DNA of 64,000 bases, taken from positions 62,001 through 126,000 of the forward strand of contig NZ_MUNM01000078.1 of the NCBI RefSeq assembly GCF_002286815.1, written 5' to 3'. This stretch comes from Pseudomonas sp. PICF141 (GTDB lineage Bacteria > Pseudomonadota > Gammaproteobacteria > Pseudomonadales > Pseudomonadaceae). Numbering within the stretch: the stretch's first letter is position 1; each line of letters opens with the position of its first letter. The position numbers and the translations under genes were made by a program. The notes beneath the pieces were generated by a model. The model was not told the origin of the DNA, made no database searches, and worked only from the letters and a program-made list of their open reading frames with translations. Of the stretch, positions 52,562-60,456 are shown one piece after another.

Positions 52562-53158
52562 TCAGTCCTCGGTTTTTGGTGTTGTGGTGTCGGCATCGTG
52601 CAAGTGGCGGGACAGGTAAATGCCCTGGCCGACCAGGAACAGCAACGTCATGCCCAGGCTGCCGAAGACCTTGAAGTCGACCCAGTAGCTCTGGAAGGTG
52701 AACGCAACAAACAGGTTAGCGGCGCCGCAAAACAGGAAAAAACCGATCCAGGCGATGTTCAGGCGGGTCCAGACCGGCTCTGGCAGTGTCAGCGCGTGGC
52801 CCATGATGCGTTTGATCAACAGTTGATCACCGATGAAGTGGCTACCGATGAACGTGAGGGCGAACAGCCAGTTGACCACCGGAGCTTTCCATTTCAGGAA
52901 CGTCTCGCTGTGGAACGCCAGGGTCAGGCTACCGAAGACCAGGCAGGCGATGAGGGTCAGCCACTGGCTCTTCTCCAGTGTGCGCTGCTTGATGAACAGC
53001 GTGCCGTAGACCACCAGGGAGCTGATGATCAGTACGGCGGTGGCGCTGTAAATGCCACCGATAGACAGTTGAAAGCCGCCGATGTCGACGATCTGTGGAT
53101 CGATTTTGAAGGCGATGAAAAACAGCAGAAGCGGGATGAAGTCGATGAATTGTTTCAC
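52562..53158 (-). CDS. yciB: inner-membrane septation protein YciB (IspZ)
   Basis: A 198-residue inner-membrane protein with about five membrane segments, starting VKQFIDFIPLLLFFIAF, as in the YciB/IspZ family. It affects septation and envelope integrity in enterics. The GTG at 53158 is chosen because the family begins MKQFIDFIP; the longer frame to 53197 is not homologous. No good ribosome-binding site is seen. It is divergent from the PHP gene. Confidence 0.92.
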   Translation of the reverse strand: MKQFIDFIPLLLFFIAFKIDPQIVDIGGFQLSIGGIYSATAVLIISSLVVYGTLFIKQRTLEKSQWLTLIACLVFGSLTLAFHSETFLKWKAPVVNWLFALTFIGSHFIGDQLLIKRIMGHALTLPEPVWTRLNIAWIGFFLFCGAANLFVAFTFQSYWVDFKVFGSLGMTLLFLVGQGIYLSRHLHDADTTTPKTED

Positions 53159-53245
53159 AGTGGCAGCCAGAAGCAGGATGTGGCGGCATAATAACAAACA
53201 TATTGACGCGCGATAGCGCCAGCTGATTTGAGGTTACACAGTCCT

Positions 53246-54109
53246 GTGAATGTTGATTTGCACTGCCATAGCACGGCTTCCGATGGCGCCCTCGCGCCGG
53301 CGGCACTGGTTGCGCGTGCGTTCGAGAAAGGTGTGCGAGTCCTGGCCTTGACCGATCACGATACCCTTGAAGGCCTCGACGAGGCCCGTAGCGCCGCGAC
53401 GGCGCTGGGCATGCAGCTGGTCAATGGCGTTGAATTGTCCTGCACCTGGGGCGGGGCGACCATTCATGTTTTGGGCTACGGTTTCGACGTCAAAGCGCCG
53501 CCGTTGGCCGAGGCCATCGCAAAATTGCACGATGGCCGCTGGCTACGGTCCGAAGAAATAAGCCGCAAGTTGGCGCTTAAAGGCATGCCGGGGGCGCTCG
53601 AGGGCGCCCGGGCCATCCAACAGGAACTGGGCGACAGCGGTAACGCGCCGGCCCGTCCGCATTTCGCCGACTGGATGGTGCGTGAAGGTTTCGTCAAGGA
53701 TCGCGCCGAAGCGTTTCGCAAATGGCTGGGCGCCGGCAAGTTGGGGGACGTCAAACAACACTGGCCAACCCTCGAAGACACCGTCGCCACCCTGCGCGCC
53801 GCGGGTGCCTGGGTCAGCCTGGCGCATCCCTGGCACTACGATTTCACTCGCAGCAAGCGTCGCCGCCTGATTGCCGACTATATTCAAGCAGGGGGCCACG
53901 CGATTGAAGTGGTCAATGGCCATCAGCCCGCCGAACAAGTGGGCAGCCTGGCCATTCTTGCCCGCGAGTTTGGTCTGCTGGTCAGCGCCGGCAGTGATTT
54001 TCATGGCCCTGGAGGCTGGTCCGAGATCGGTGAATACCGCCCGCTTCCAGAGGATCTGCCACCACTGTGGTGTCGATTCAAACATGACCCAATTATTGCC
54101 GTCGTCTGA
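53246..54109 (+). CDS. rnm: PHP-domain 5'-3' exoribonuclease RNase AM-like (YciV)
   Basis: A 287-residue PHP-domain protein. Metal ligands are in VDLHCHSTASDG, LTDHDTLEG, VELSCTW and SLAHPWHY, and SAGSDFHGPGG. E. coli YciV/RNase AM trims 5' ends of rRNA, and related enzymes hydrolyse pAp. The GTG at 53246 gives the usual VNVDLHCH start; a TTG at 53228 is less likely. It is followed by yciO, as in E. coli. Confidence 0.88.
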   Translation: MNVDLHCHSTASDGALAPAALVARAFEKGVRVLALTDHDTLEGLDEARSAATALGMQLVNGVELSCTWGGATIHVLGYGFDVKAPPLAEAIAKLHDGRWLRSEEISRKLALKGMPGALEGARAIQQELGDSGNAPARPHFADWMVREGFVKDRAEAFRKWLGAGKLGDVKQHWPTLEDTVATLRAAGAWVSLAHPWHYDFTRSKRRRLIADYIQAGGHAIEVVNGHQPAEQVGSLAILAREFGLLVSAGSDFHGPGGWSEIGEYRPLPEDLPPLWCRFKHDPIIAVV

Positions 54110-54122
54110 ACAGGTAGAGAAT

Positions 54123-54752
54123 GTGAGTCAATTTTTCCAGATTCATCCGGAAAACCCGCAAGCGCGCCTGATCAAACAGGCTGTCGAGATCATCCGCAAC
54201 GGCGGGGTGGTGATTTATCCCACAGACTCGTCCTACGCAATTGGTTGCCAGATCGGCGACAAAAACGCCGTGGAGCGCGTGCGCCGGCTGCGTCAGCTGG
54301 ACGAGAAACACAACTTCGCGCTGATTTGCAGCGACCTGTCGCAGTTGGGGCTGTTTGCCAAGATCGATACCGGCACCTTTCGGGTGCTCAAGGCTCACTT
54401 GCCGGGTCCTTACACCTTCATTCTTAACGCCACTCGCGAAGTCCCGCGGTTGTTGCTGCATCCAAAAAAACGCACCATCGGCCTGCGTGTGCCCAGCCAT
54501 CCGATAGCGCTGGCGTTGCTGGAACAACTCGGTGAGCCGCTGATGAGCGTGACCCTGATCATGCCCGGCGACACTGACCCGTTGACCGATCCTTATGAGA
54601 TGCGTCAGCTGCTTGAGCATCAAGTGGACCTGATCATCGACGGCGGTTACGGCGGGATCAAGGCATCCACCGTGATCAGCCTCGCCGACGGCGAACCGGA
54701 AGTTCTGCGTGTCGGTTGCGGCGACCCTGCGCCTTTCATGGCCGAGGCCTAG
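54123..54752 (+). CDS. yciO: YciO/Sua5/YrdC family protein
   Basis: A 209-residue YrdC-fold protein. It has GGVVIYPTDSSYAIGCQIGD near the N-terminus, LPGPYTFIL and the RVPSHPIALALL motif. YciO is the paralogue of TsaC; its threonylcarbamoyl-AMP activity is much weaker, and its role is uncertain. The GTG at 54123 with GTAGAG upstream gives the standard VSQFFQIHPENPQARLI start. It abuts scpA directly. Confidence 0.9.
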   Translation: MSQFFQIHPENPQARLIKQAVEIIRNGGVVIYPTDSSYAIGCQIGDKNAVERVRRLRQLDEKHNFALICSDLSQLGLFAKIDTGTFRVLKAHLPGPYTFILNATREVPRLLLHPKKRTIGLRVPSHPIALALLEQLGEPLMSVTLIMPGDTDPLTDPYEMRQLLEHQVDLIIDGGYGGIKASTVISLADGEPEVLRVGCGDPAPFMAEA

Positions 54753-55571
54753 ATGTCTGCAGTAGAACCCGTCGACAGCCAGGCCGGTGCCCAGCAAGAA
54801 CTGCCTTTCGCCATGGTCTATGGCCAGGCAGTCATGGAAATGCCCCTGGACCTGTACATCCCGCCGGATGCGCTCGAGGTCTTTCTTGAGGCCTTCGAAG
54901 GCCCGCTCGACTTGCTGCTGTACCTGATCCGCAAACAGAACATCAACATCCTCGACATTCCGGTGGCGGAAATCACCCGTCAGTACATGGGCTATGTCGA
55001 GTTGATGCAGTCGGTGCGCCTGGAGCTGGCCGCCGAGTATCTGGTGATGGCCGCGATGCTGGCCGAGATCAAGTCGCGGATGTTGTTGCCCCGTGCCGAA
55101 ACGATTGAGGACGAAGAGGACGATCCTCGCGCCGAGCTGATTCGCCGCTTGCAGGAGTACGAGCGGTTCAAGGCTGCCGCCGAAGGCATCGATGGTCTGA
55201 GCCGCGTCGGTCGTGACGTGGTGGTGCCCAAGCTCGAGGCCCCGCAAGCCCGGGCGCGCAAACTGTTGCCAGATGTGAGCCTGGAAGAGTTGCTGATGTC
55301 CATGGCCGAGGTGCTGCGCCGTGGCGACATGTTCGAAAGCCACCAGGTCAGCCGTGAAGCGCTGTCCACCCGCGAGCGAATGAGCGATGTACTGGAACGG
55401 CTCAAGGGCGGTGGTTTTGTGCCATTTGTCGAGCTGTTCACCGCTGAAGAAGGGCGCCTGGGCGTGGTGGTGACCTTTATGGCAATCCTCGAACTGGTCA
55501 AGGAATCCTTGGTCGAGCTGGTGCAGAATGAGCCGTTCGCGGCGATCCATGTCCGGGCCCGAGCCGAATAA
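54753..55571 (+). CDS. scpA: segregation and condensation protein A (kleisin)
   Basis: A 272-residue kleisin that joins SMC and ScpB in chromosome condensation. The conserved core begins at about residue 33 with LEVFLEAFEGPLDLLLYLIRKQNINILDIP and contains ITRQYMGYVELM and LAAEYLVMAAMLAEIKSRMLLP (given here in part). The C-terminal winged helix is at about 195-265. The ATG at 54753 follows the yciO stop with GAGG inside the end of yciO, so coupling is likely. An internal ATG at 54813 is possible. Confidence 0.93.
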   Translation: MSAVEPVDSQAGAQQELPFAMVYGQAVMEMPLDLYIPPDALEVFLEAFEGPLDLLLYLIRKQNINILDIPVAEITRQYMGYVELMQSVRLELAAEYLVMAAMLAEIKSRMLLPRAETIEDEEDDPRAELIRRLQEYERFKAAAEGIDGLSRVGRDVVVPKLEAPQARARKLLPDVSLEELLMSMAEVLRRGDMFESHQVSREALSTRERMSDVLERLKGGGFVPFVELFTAEEGRLGVVVTFMAILELVKESLVELVQNEPFAAIHVRARAE

Positions 55572-55582
55572 CGAGTTGAATC

Positions 55583-56563
55583 ATGAACCTGACTGAACCC
55601 CGCGAGCTGGCGCCACTGCTTGAAGCCTTTCTGTTGGCCTCGGGAAAACCGCAATCGCTTGAACGCCTGTTTGAATTGTTCGAAGAAGGCGAGCGGCCCG
55701 AGCCACCTGTTTTCAAGAAAGCGCTGACGATTCTGGCAAAGTCCTGCGACGGCCGTGCTTTCGAGTTGAAGGAAGTCGCTTCCGGGTATCGCCTGCAAAT
55801 CCGCGAAAAGTTCGCGCCGTGGGTCGGACGTTTGTGGGAAGAACGGCCGCAACGCTATTCCCGCGCCATGCTCGAAACCATGGCCCTGATCGCCTATCGC
55901 CAACCGATCACCCGGGGCGAGATCGAAGACGTGCGCGGCGTGGCCGTCAACAGCCACATTGTGAAAACCCTGCTGGAGCGTGAGTGGATCCGCATCGTCG
56001 GTTACCGCGATGTGCCCGGCAAACCGGCGATGTTCGCCACCACCAAGGCGTTTCTCGATCACTTCAACTTGAAAAACCTCGACGACTTGCCGCCGCTGGC
56101 TGAACTGCGTGAGCTGGAACCGGATCCTGTGCTCGATTTCGACGACGCTGCGGTGCCGCAAGGCTTGCAGGACCTGGCCGACGCCAGTGCCGAGCCGGAA
56201 GAACCAAAGGAAGAAACCAGTTTCCACACACTGTTGCTGGAACTGGACACCATGGAAGAGGGGCTCAAGACCGACTTCGACGATTTGTTGCGAGATGGGG
56301 CGGTGAACGAGAGCGAAGGGGAGTTGGCTCAACCCGAGTCTGAAACCGAAGTTGAACCTCGGATTGAGGCTGAAGTCGAACCCGAACCCGAACCCGAACA
56401 GGAAGATGACATTCTTGGTGTCGCCGAAGCCCGTGAAAAACTCCTGGCCGCCGTCGCCGCGCTCGAACAGTCGAAACCTGAGCCCGAATTGACCGACGAA
56501 GAAGCCGAAGCCAAGGCTTTGGCAGAAGCAATTGAGGCCGAACGTCGCCAGTTCGAAGATTGA
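55583..56563 (+). CDS. scpB: segregation and condensation protein B
   Basis: A 326-residue protein whose first 180 residues are the two winged helices of ScpB (LLEAFLLASGKPQSLERL, YSRAMLETMALIAYRQPITRGEIE, GYRDVPGKPAMFATTKAFL). The remaining 145 residues are an acidic, low-complexity tail with EVEPEPEPEPEQED, much longer than in ScpB of Bacillus but common in pseudomonads. It follows scpA by 11 nt. Confidence 0.93.
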   Translation: MNLTEPRELAPLLEAFLLASGKPQSLERLFELFEEGERPEPPVFKKALTILAKSCDGRAFELKEVASGYRLQIREKFAPWVGRLWEERPQRYSRAMLETMALIAYRQPITRGEIEDVRGVAVNSHIVKTLLEREWIRIVGYRDVPGKPAMFATTKAFLDHFNLKNLDDLPPLAELRELEPDPVLDFDDAAVPQGLQDLADASAEPEEPKEETSFHTLLLELDTMEEGLKTDFDDLLRDGAVNESEGELAQPESETEVEPRIEAEVEPEPEPEQEDDILGVAEAREKLLAAVAALEQSKPEPELTDEEAEAKALAEAIEAERRQFED

Positions 56564-56878
56564 TCAAATCCTGTGGACAATGGAAATCCCTGTGGGAGCG
56601 GGCTTGCCCACGAAGAGGGAGTGTCAGTCAAATCATTGCTGTCTGACCCACCGCAATCGCGGGCAAGCCCGCTCCCACAGTGTTTTGTGTCGGCAATCAA
56701 AGACCCCGGCACCACCGTTCGGCGCAAAAGCAAATAACCGACTGTCGATCAGCTAGTCTCTGATGCGCGAACGTCTCCATGAGCGTATGATTCGCGACCC
56801 TTTGGCGATCTTCGTCAAACGACCAGCTTTCACATCTTCAGGCAAAAGCCTGAACAGACCACACCGGGAGGTGCCCAG
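56564..56878. other. intergenic region between scpB and rluB
   Basis: It holds a REPIN at 56590-56680. The rest (56681-56878) should carry the rluB promoter; I see no strong -10/-35 pair. The rluB ribosome-binding site GGGAGG lies at about 56866. Confidence 0.5.
56590..56680. repeat. REPIN-type repeat, GTGGGAGCGGGCTTGCCC family
   Basis: Arms CTGTGGGAGCGGGCTTGCCC and GGGCAAGCCCGCTCCCACAG face each other with a 51-bp middle. Another copy lies at 61947-62039. Confidence 0.88.
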
Positions 56879-58144
56879 ATGAGTATCAACGACCAGAAAG
56901 ACGACCAGGAAATCGGCCCTGCAGGCGAAAAGCTGCAGAAAGTCCTCGCCCGTATCGGCGTCGGTTCGCGCCGTGACGTAGAAGCCTGGATCAGCCACGG
57001 CCGCATCAAGGTCAATGGCAAAGACGCCACCCTCGGCCAGCGCGTCGACCTGCATGACGCCATTACCATCGATGGCCGGGTGATCAAGCGCGAAGAAGCC
57101 GCCGAGTCGGTACGCCGCGTGATCATGTACAACAAGCCCGACGGTGAAATCTGCACCCGTAACGACCCTGAAGGTCGTCCGACCGTGTTCGACAAGATGC
57201 CGCGCCCCAAAGAAGGTCGCTGGATCAACATCGGTCGTCTGGACATCAACACCACCGGTTTGCTGATGTTCACCACCGACGGCGAATTGGCTAACCGCCT
57301 GATGCACCCCTCCTACGAAATGGACCGTGAATACGCGGTACGTGTACGTGGCGAAGTCGACGACGAGATGATTGAACGCCTGAAGGCAGGCGTGGTGCTC
57401 GAAGACGGCCCGGCCAAGTTCACCGACATCAAACAGGCTCCGGGTGGCGAAGGTTTCAACCACTGGTATCACTGCGTGGTGATGGAAGGTCGCAACCGCG
57501 AAGTCCGTCGTCTGTGGGAATCCCAGGGCCTGGTGGTCAGCCGCCTGAAGCGCGTGCGTTTCGGTCCGGTGTTCCTCAACTCCGACCTGCCGATGGGCCG
57601 CTGGCGCGAAATGAGCCAGTACGAAGTCGACATTCTCAGTGCTGAAGTCGGTCTGACCCCGGTGGCAATGCCGCAAATGAACGCCAAGAGCAAAGACAAG
57701 CTTGAGCGTATGCAGCGCAAATCGTCCCGTCCGGTGGGCAAGACCGAACGGGTGCGTACCCTGCGTCCAGCCGCGGGTTCGGCCGCTGTCAGCCCGCGCG
57801 AATCCCGCGAGCCACAGATCGAGGGCGAGCGCCCGGCCCGCAAGCCTGCGCCACGTCAGGATGGCGAGCGCGGTCCACGCACGCCGCGCCCGGCCAACGG
57901 TCGCACTGAGCGTGGCGAAGGCCGTGGCGCTCCGGCTGGTGGTCGTAGCGATCGCGGTGCGCCTGCCGGTCGTGGCACGCCTGTGGCAGACCGCCCGGCC
58001 GATACCAAGCGCCCGGCCAAGCCGGCGCCGAAGAAACGCCCAGGCATCGTACTGGTCGACCGTGACGCGCCATCAGGCAAACGCCGCGGCGCACCCGCCG
58101 GTTCCGGCCAGCGCCCGGGCTTCGGTCGTCGCAAACCTGAATAA
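56879..58144 (+). CDS. rluB: 23S rRNA pseudouridine(2605) synthase RluB
   Basis: A 421-residue pseudouridine synthase. An S4 RNA-binding domain (about 17-65: EKLQKVLARIGVGSRRDVE) precedes the catalytic domain with the nucleophile Asp in GRLDINTTGLLMFTTDG and the motif EGRNREVRRLWE. After residue 265 there is a 155-residue Arg/Pro/Gly-rich basic tail (GRGAPAGGRSDRGAPAGRG-like repeats), typical of Pseudomonas RluB and probably RNA-binding. GGGAGG precedes the ATG. A strong terminator follows. Confidence 0.95.
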   Translation: MSINDQKDDQEIGPAGEKLQKVLARIGVGSRRDVEAWISHGRIKVNGKDATLGQRVDLHDAITIDGRVIKREEAAESVRRVIMYNKPDGEICTRNDPEGRPTVFDKMPRPKEGRWINIGRLDINTTGLLMFTTDGELANRLMHPSYEMDREYAVRVRGEVDDEMIERLKAGVVLEDGPAKFTDIKQAPGGEGFNHWYHCVVMEGRNREVRRLWESQGLVVSRLKRVRFGPVFLNSDLPMGRWREMSQYEVDILSAEVGLTPVAMPQMNAKSKDKLERMQRKSSRPVGKTERVRTLRPAAGSAAVSPRESREPQIEGERPARKPAPRQDGERGPRTPRPANGRTERGEGRGAPAGGRSDRGAPAGRGTPVADRPADTKRPAKPAPKKRPGIVLVDRDAPSGKRRGAPAGSGQRPGFGRRKPE

Positions 58145-58161
58145 TCGGTAAGCGCCGCATG

Positions 58162-58194
58162 AAAAACGCCATCCTTCGGGGTGGCGTTTTTTTT
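58162..58194 (+). terminator. Rho-independent terminator of rluB
   Basis: Stem AAAAACGCCA with complement TGGCGTTTTT, a CCTTCGGG tetraloop-type apex and eight T at the end. It starts 17 nt after the rluB stop. Confidence 0.92.
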
Positions 58195-58225
58195 GAGGTC
58201 TGGTTTTAGGGATGTGGTGTTTTTT

Positions 58226-58337
58226 GATCGTTCCCACGCTCTGCGTGGGAATGCAGCCTGTGACGCTCCGCGTCACCTCTCGAAAGCGGACGCGGAGCGT
58301 CCATTGAGGCATTCCCACGCGGAGCGTGGGAACGATC
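58226..58337. repeat. inverted repeat, GATCGTTCCCACGCTCTGCG family
   Basis: Outer arms GATCGTTCCCACGCTCTGCG and CGCGGAGCGTGGGAACGATC enclose inner arms (GTGACGCTCCGCGTCACC and GCGGACGCGGAGCGTCC). It lies between two convergent genes, three bases before the stop of the M29-like gene. Confidence 0.88.
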
Positions 58338-58339
58338 AG

Positions 58340-59305
58340 CTAGAACACAAACCGCCGATCAAACACCGGGTCATCATCCAGTGCCAACATGCCACTGGAG
58401 AAGATCAGGTCCAGATGATGGCTACCCTTGGCGCCTCCACCCAACCCCAGGTGCAAGCCGCAATGGCGCTCCTCGAACCCGGCATTGCGCGCATACAAAT
58501 CTTTCACGCCTTCATTGGTGCCGATCCCCAATTCCTCGATTCGCCGATTGGACGGATTGGCGTCCAGGTACTTGTTGAAGTCATGTTCCAGCCCCGGTAC
58601 ATCGGTGGCGATTTTGCTGATGGTCGAGTTTTCGATCCACAACTCCAGCGGTGACGCCAATACGCCGTACTTGCGGGCAAATGGAATCGTACCGAGGAAA
58701 GTCCCCATGAATTTCACCCGCCCGTTAATGGCTTCGCTATGGGTAGCGATCTCGCCAGGCGCCAGGTCGAAATTGCCGATCCCGTTGATGTCGGTCCACT
58801 TCTTGATACTGCTCAAGGGTGTTTCGAACCACGACCCGTGCTCATCTTTGAAATTCAGGGTAGTGGCGTGGGACATGCGCTGGATCAAATGGCTATTCAA
58901 CCCGGCAATTCGCTGCGGGGTGACACTGAACGTGTCGTAGAAGTAATCGCCGTAATCCTTGAACAACAATGACTTCTTCCAGTTCTGCGCCATCACGCCT
59001 TGCAGCGCACGGACAAACTCCGGTCCATCGGGACGCGGGTTGGGCAGGGTGGAAGAATCGTAGAAGAAAATGTACAGATCGCTGTCGGTAATCGCCTGTG
59101 TCAGCCATTCGGTGGGTTCGAGGTCCAGACGCATCGCGCTGAAGCTGAACCGTGGGCTGTTACCGGCCTGTTCGACGATGGCGCGGGTATATGTCTCGTA
59201 ATCAGCGGTATGGCCAAGCAAGACCTTCGCCGGGTTGATACCGGCAACGGCAGGGTGATGTTCGAGGTAGTAAAGGAAATGCGAGACGGCGCGTTGCTTA
59301 TCCAT
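58340..59305 (-). CDS. M29-aminopeptidase-like metalloprotein beside a small peptide gene
   Basis: A 321-residue cytoplasmic protein. Its second half resembles the metal-binding part of M29 aminopeptidases: Glu185 in APGEIATHSE, a Glu in RRIEELGIGTN (257/258), His285 in GLHLGLGGG, and His297/Asp299 in HHLDLIFSSG. The family loop carrying a catalytic Tyr between the last two motifs appears deleted, because only 11 residues separate His285 and His297. The protein is also shorter than the usual 360-410. GGGAGGA gives a strong start at 59305. It lies 67 nt after a 45-codon gene with a hairpin between. A role in processing that peptide is my inference; an independent peptidase is the alternative. 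Confidence 0.7.
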   Translation of the reverse strand: MDKQRAVSHFLYYLEHHPAVAGINPAKVLLGHTADYETYTRAIVEQAGNSPRFSFSAMRLDLEPTEWLTQAITDSDLYIFFYDSSTLPNPRPDGPEFVRALQGVMAQNWKKSLLFKDYGDYFYDTFSVTPQRIAGLNSHLIQRMSHATTLNFKDEHGSWFETPLSSIKKWTDINGIGNFDLAPGEIATHSEAINGRVKFMGTFLGTIPFARKYGVLASPLELWIENSTISKIATDVPGLEHDFNKYLDANPSNRRIEELGIGTNEGVKDLYARNAGFEERHCGLHLGLGGGAKGSHHLDLIFSSGMLALDDDPVFDRRFVF

Positions 59306-59333
59306 GGAGTCCTCCCTGACGAACCGAATAAGT

Positions 59334-59364
59334 GGCAGGCACGACCGGCCGGATCGTGCCTGCC
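59334..59364 (-). other. stable hairpin between small peptide gene and M29-like gene
   Basis: A perfect 11-bp GC-rich stem (GGCAGGCACGA and complement) with a 9-base loop fills most of the 67-bp gap. No T-run follows on the minus strand, so it is more likely a partial terminator or an mRNA-stabilising end that raises the level of the small upstream gene. Confidence 0.75.
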
Positions 59365-59372
59365 TGGATGTC

Positions 59373-59510
59373 TTACAGAGGCCACATCGCCGTGCCAAAC
59401 GGAACAACCGCATCGGCTTGCATCATCTCGACGGCGGCATCATGGGTCGGTGCTGCAAACCAATCGTCCAGTTGCAGTTCAGTGTCCAGGTCTTTGTCCA
59501 ATGCTTGCAT
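59373..59510 (-). CDS. 45-aa putative RiPP precursor-like peptide
   Basis: A 45-residue acidic peptide. It begins MQALDKDLDTELQLDDWFAA, continues PTHDAAVEMMQADA and ends VVPFGTAMWPL. AGGAG lies 8 nt before the ATG at 59510. It has no signal peptide or membrane segment. The Asp/Glu-rich leader-like first 30 residues and the short hydrophobic, aromatic C-terminus (PFGTAMWPL) resemble a leader-core precursor. The following hairpin and enzyme gene support this. I know no named family for it. Alternatives are a small regulatory protein or a subunit of the M29-like protein. Confidence 0.65.
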   Translation of the reverse strand: MQALDKDLDTELQLDDWFAAPTHDAAVEMMQADAVVPFGTAMWPL

Positions 59511-59520
59511 GGTGAGTCTC

Positions 59521-59580
59521 CTAGATGATTCCTTCGGTAAGAACAGCTTCGCTGAGAACAGCGGCGTGCTTTTCACTCAT
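59521..59580 (-). CDS. possible 19-aa peptide upstream of the 45-aa gene
   Basis: ATG to TAG encodes MSEKHAAVLSEAVLTEGII. The TAG overlaps the AGGAG ribosome-binding site of the 45-aa gene, which would couple their translation. It has no ribosome-binding site of its own, so it may be chance. Confidence 0.25.
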   Translation of the reverse strand: MSEKHAAVLSEAVLTEGII

Positions 59581-60018
59581 TGAAGAGCGCGTTAACGTGC
59601 CGATCGATGCCGCTCGGCAAGTCGCTGAAAACCTAGTTCACAGGATTTTGAAATGCAAAAAAATAATTAAACAATTTCAATTTGAACTATTTATTCCATT
59701 TTTCAAAAGCCGATATTTTTAATGGAAAACAGAAAACTAGGCAGGACATTTCCTTAGGAAGCTTCCTATCGTCAATTTACAGTCACCGGGCTTCTGAATC
59801 TGATTTGGAAAATTTACGTTACGCCTTGTCAATAAAATCTTACAAAAAGCGCAGTTGAATCCCGTGGAATGCCACGAGAAAAAGTTCTGTAAGGAAAACC
59901 TGCCGCCAGCCGCCGAGTTGGTGGCCTTCCACGGCTCTGGCACGCTTGTTTCGGCAGCGTATCAAGGGTGAGATGCGCCCCATGCCTGTCGTGCAGGACA
60001 TAACAAGAAGGAGGCGCA
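59581..60018. other. AT-rich divergent intergenic region with overlapping palindromes
   Basis: The stretch 59640-59770 is far richer in A and T than its surroundings and should hold the promoter of the small-peptide operon (leftward). At 59750-59768 two overlapping perfect dyads occur: TTCCTTAGGAA and TAGGAAGCTTCCTA. No other gene is supported. The last part carries the ribosome-binding site of the small ORF at 60019. Confidence 0.55.
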
Positions 60019-60165
60019 ATGTACGCCGTGACTCATCTCCATCTCCCCCAAAAGGGCGCTTTTCCCGCTGCCCTTATCGACGACCTGCAAAGGTCTGACT
60101 CCATTTTTGCAGTCGCCCGAGACTCTCGAGGCGGACACAGGCAATCCCGGCAACCGACACGCTGA
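60019..60165 (+). CDS. small ORF (48 aa) with strong ribosome-binding site
   Basis: It encodes a 48-residue peptide that begins MYAVTHLHLPQKGAFPAALI and ends in an Arg/Gln-rich tail (GGHRQSRQPTR). AAGGAGG lies 5 nt before the ATG, one of the best in the window. There is no similarity that I recognise. It could be a leader peptide or a small protein; it lies about 290 nt before the aroP-like gene. Confidence 0.4.
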   Translation: MYAVTHLHLPQKGAFPAALIDDLQRSDSIFAVARDSRGGHRQSRQPTR

Positions 60166-60314
60166 TCCAGTGGTGTCTGGCAGCAGGGGGTTACAGGTGT
60201 ACAATGCGCCGCGTTTTAACTGTGACCCTCTGCGCAACAGCGCAAACCTCAAGGCTAATCGCTTTGTTCACTCCGCCGCGTCACGAGCGTGTCGGGTTCG
60301 ATTTCGTCACAGAT

Positions 60315-60322
60315 AAAAACAA
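60315..60322 (+). promoter_or_regulatory. Hfq/Crc-type CA motif at the leader ORF
   Basis: AAAAACAA fits the AANAANAA motif bound by Hfq with Crc in Pseudomonas catabolite repression. It lies just before the AGGTGA ribosome-binding site of the ORF at 60334, where binding would block translation. Confidence 0.5.
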
Positions 60323-60333
60323 ACAGGTGACGC

Positions 60334-60396
60334 ATGACTGTCGTAAAAACGCTGAACTCCTGGTGCCTGCGCTGGGGTTTGATCGGCGCTGCTTGA
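60334..60396 (+). CDS. 20-aa leader-type ORF upstream of the aroP-like gene
   Basis: ATG to TGA encodes a 20-residue peptide starting MTVVKTLNSW and ending CLRWGLIGAA, with two Trp. AGGTGA precedes the ATG by 4-5 nt. It ends 60 nt before the permease start. The hydrophobic end and Trp codons suggest either a leader peptide or a tiny membrane peptide. I see no clear terminator between it and the permease, so classic attenuation is not shown. Confidence 0.5.
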   Translation: MTVVKTLNSWCLRWGLIGAA

Positions 60397-60456
60397 AATC
60401 GCAACTGAGCAGCAACGTCTACTGAACATCATCAAACCTTGCGTGAGACCCTTTTC

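Noticed and set aside
59737..59943. Minus-strand ORF of 68 codons in the AT-rich region
   Set aside because: No ribosome-binding site, and the composition follows the local AT-rich DNA; it does not look like a protein.
60334..60456. Classic trp-type attenuator before the aroP-like gene
   Set aside because: Two Trp codons occur in the leader ORF, but I found no terminator hairpin with a T-run in the 60 nt before the permease start.
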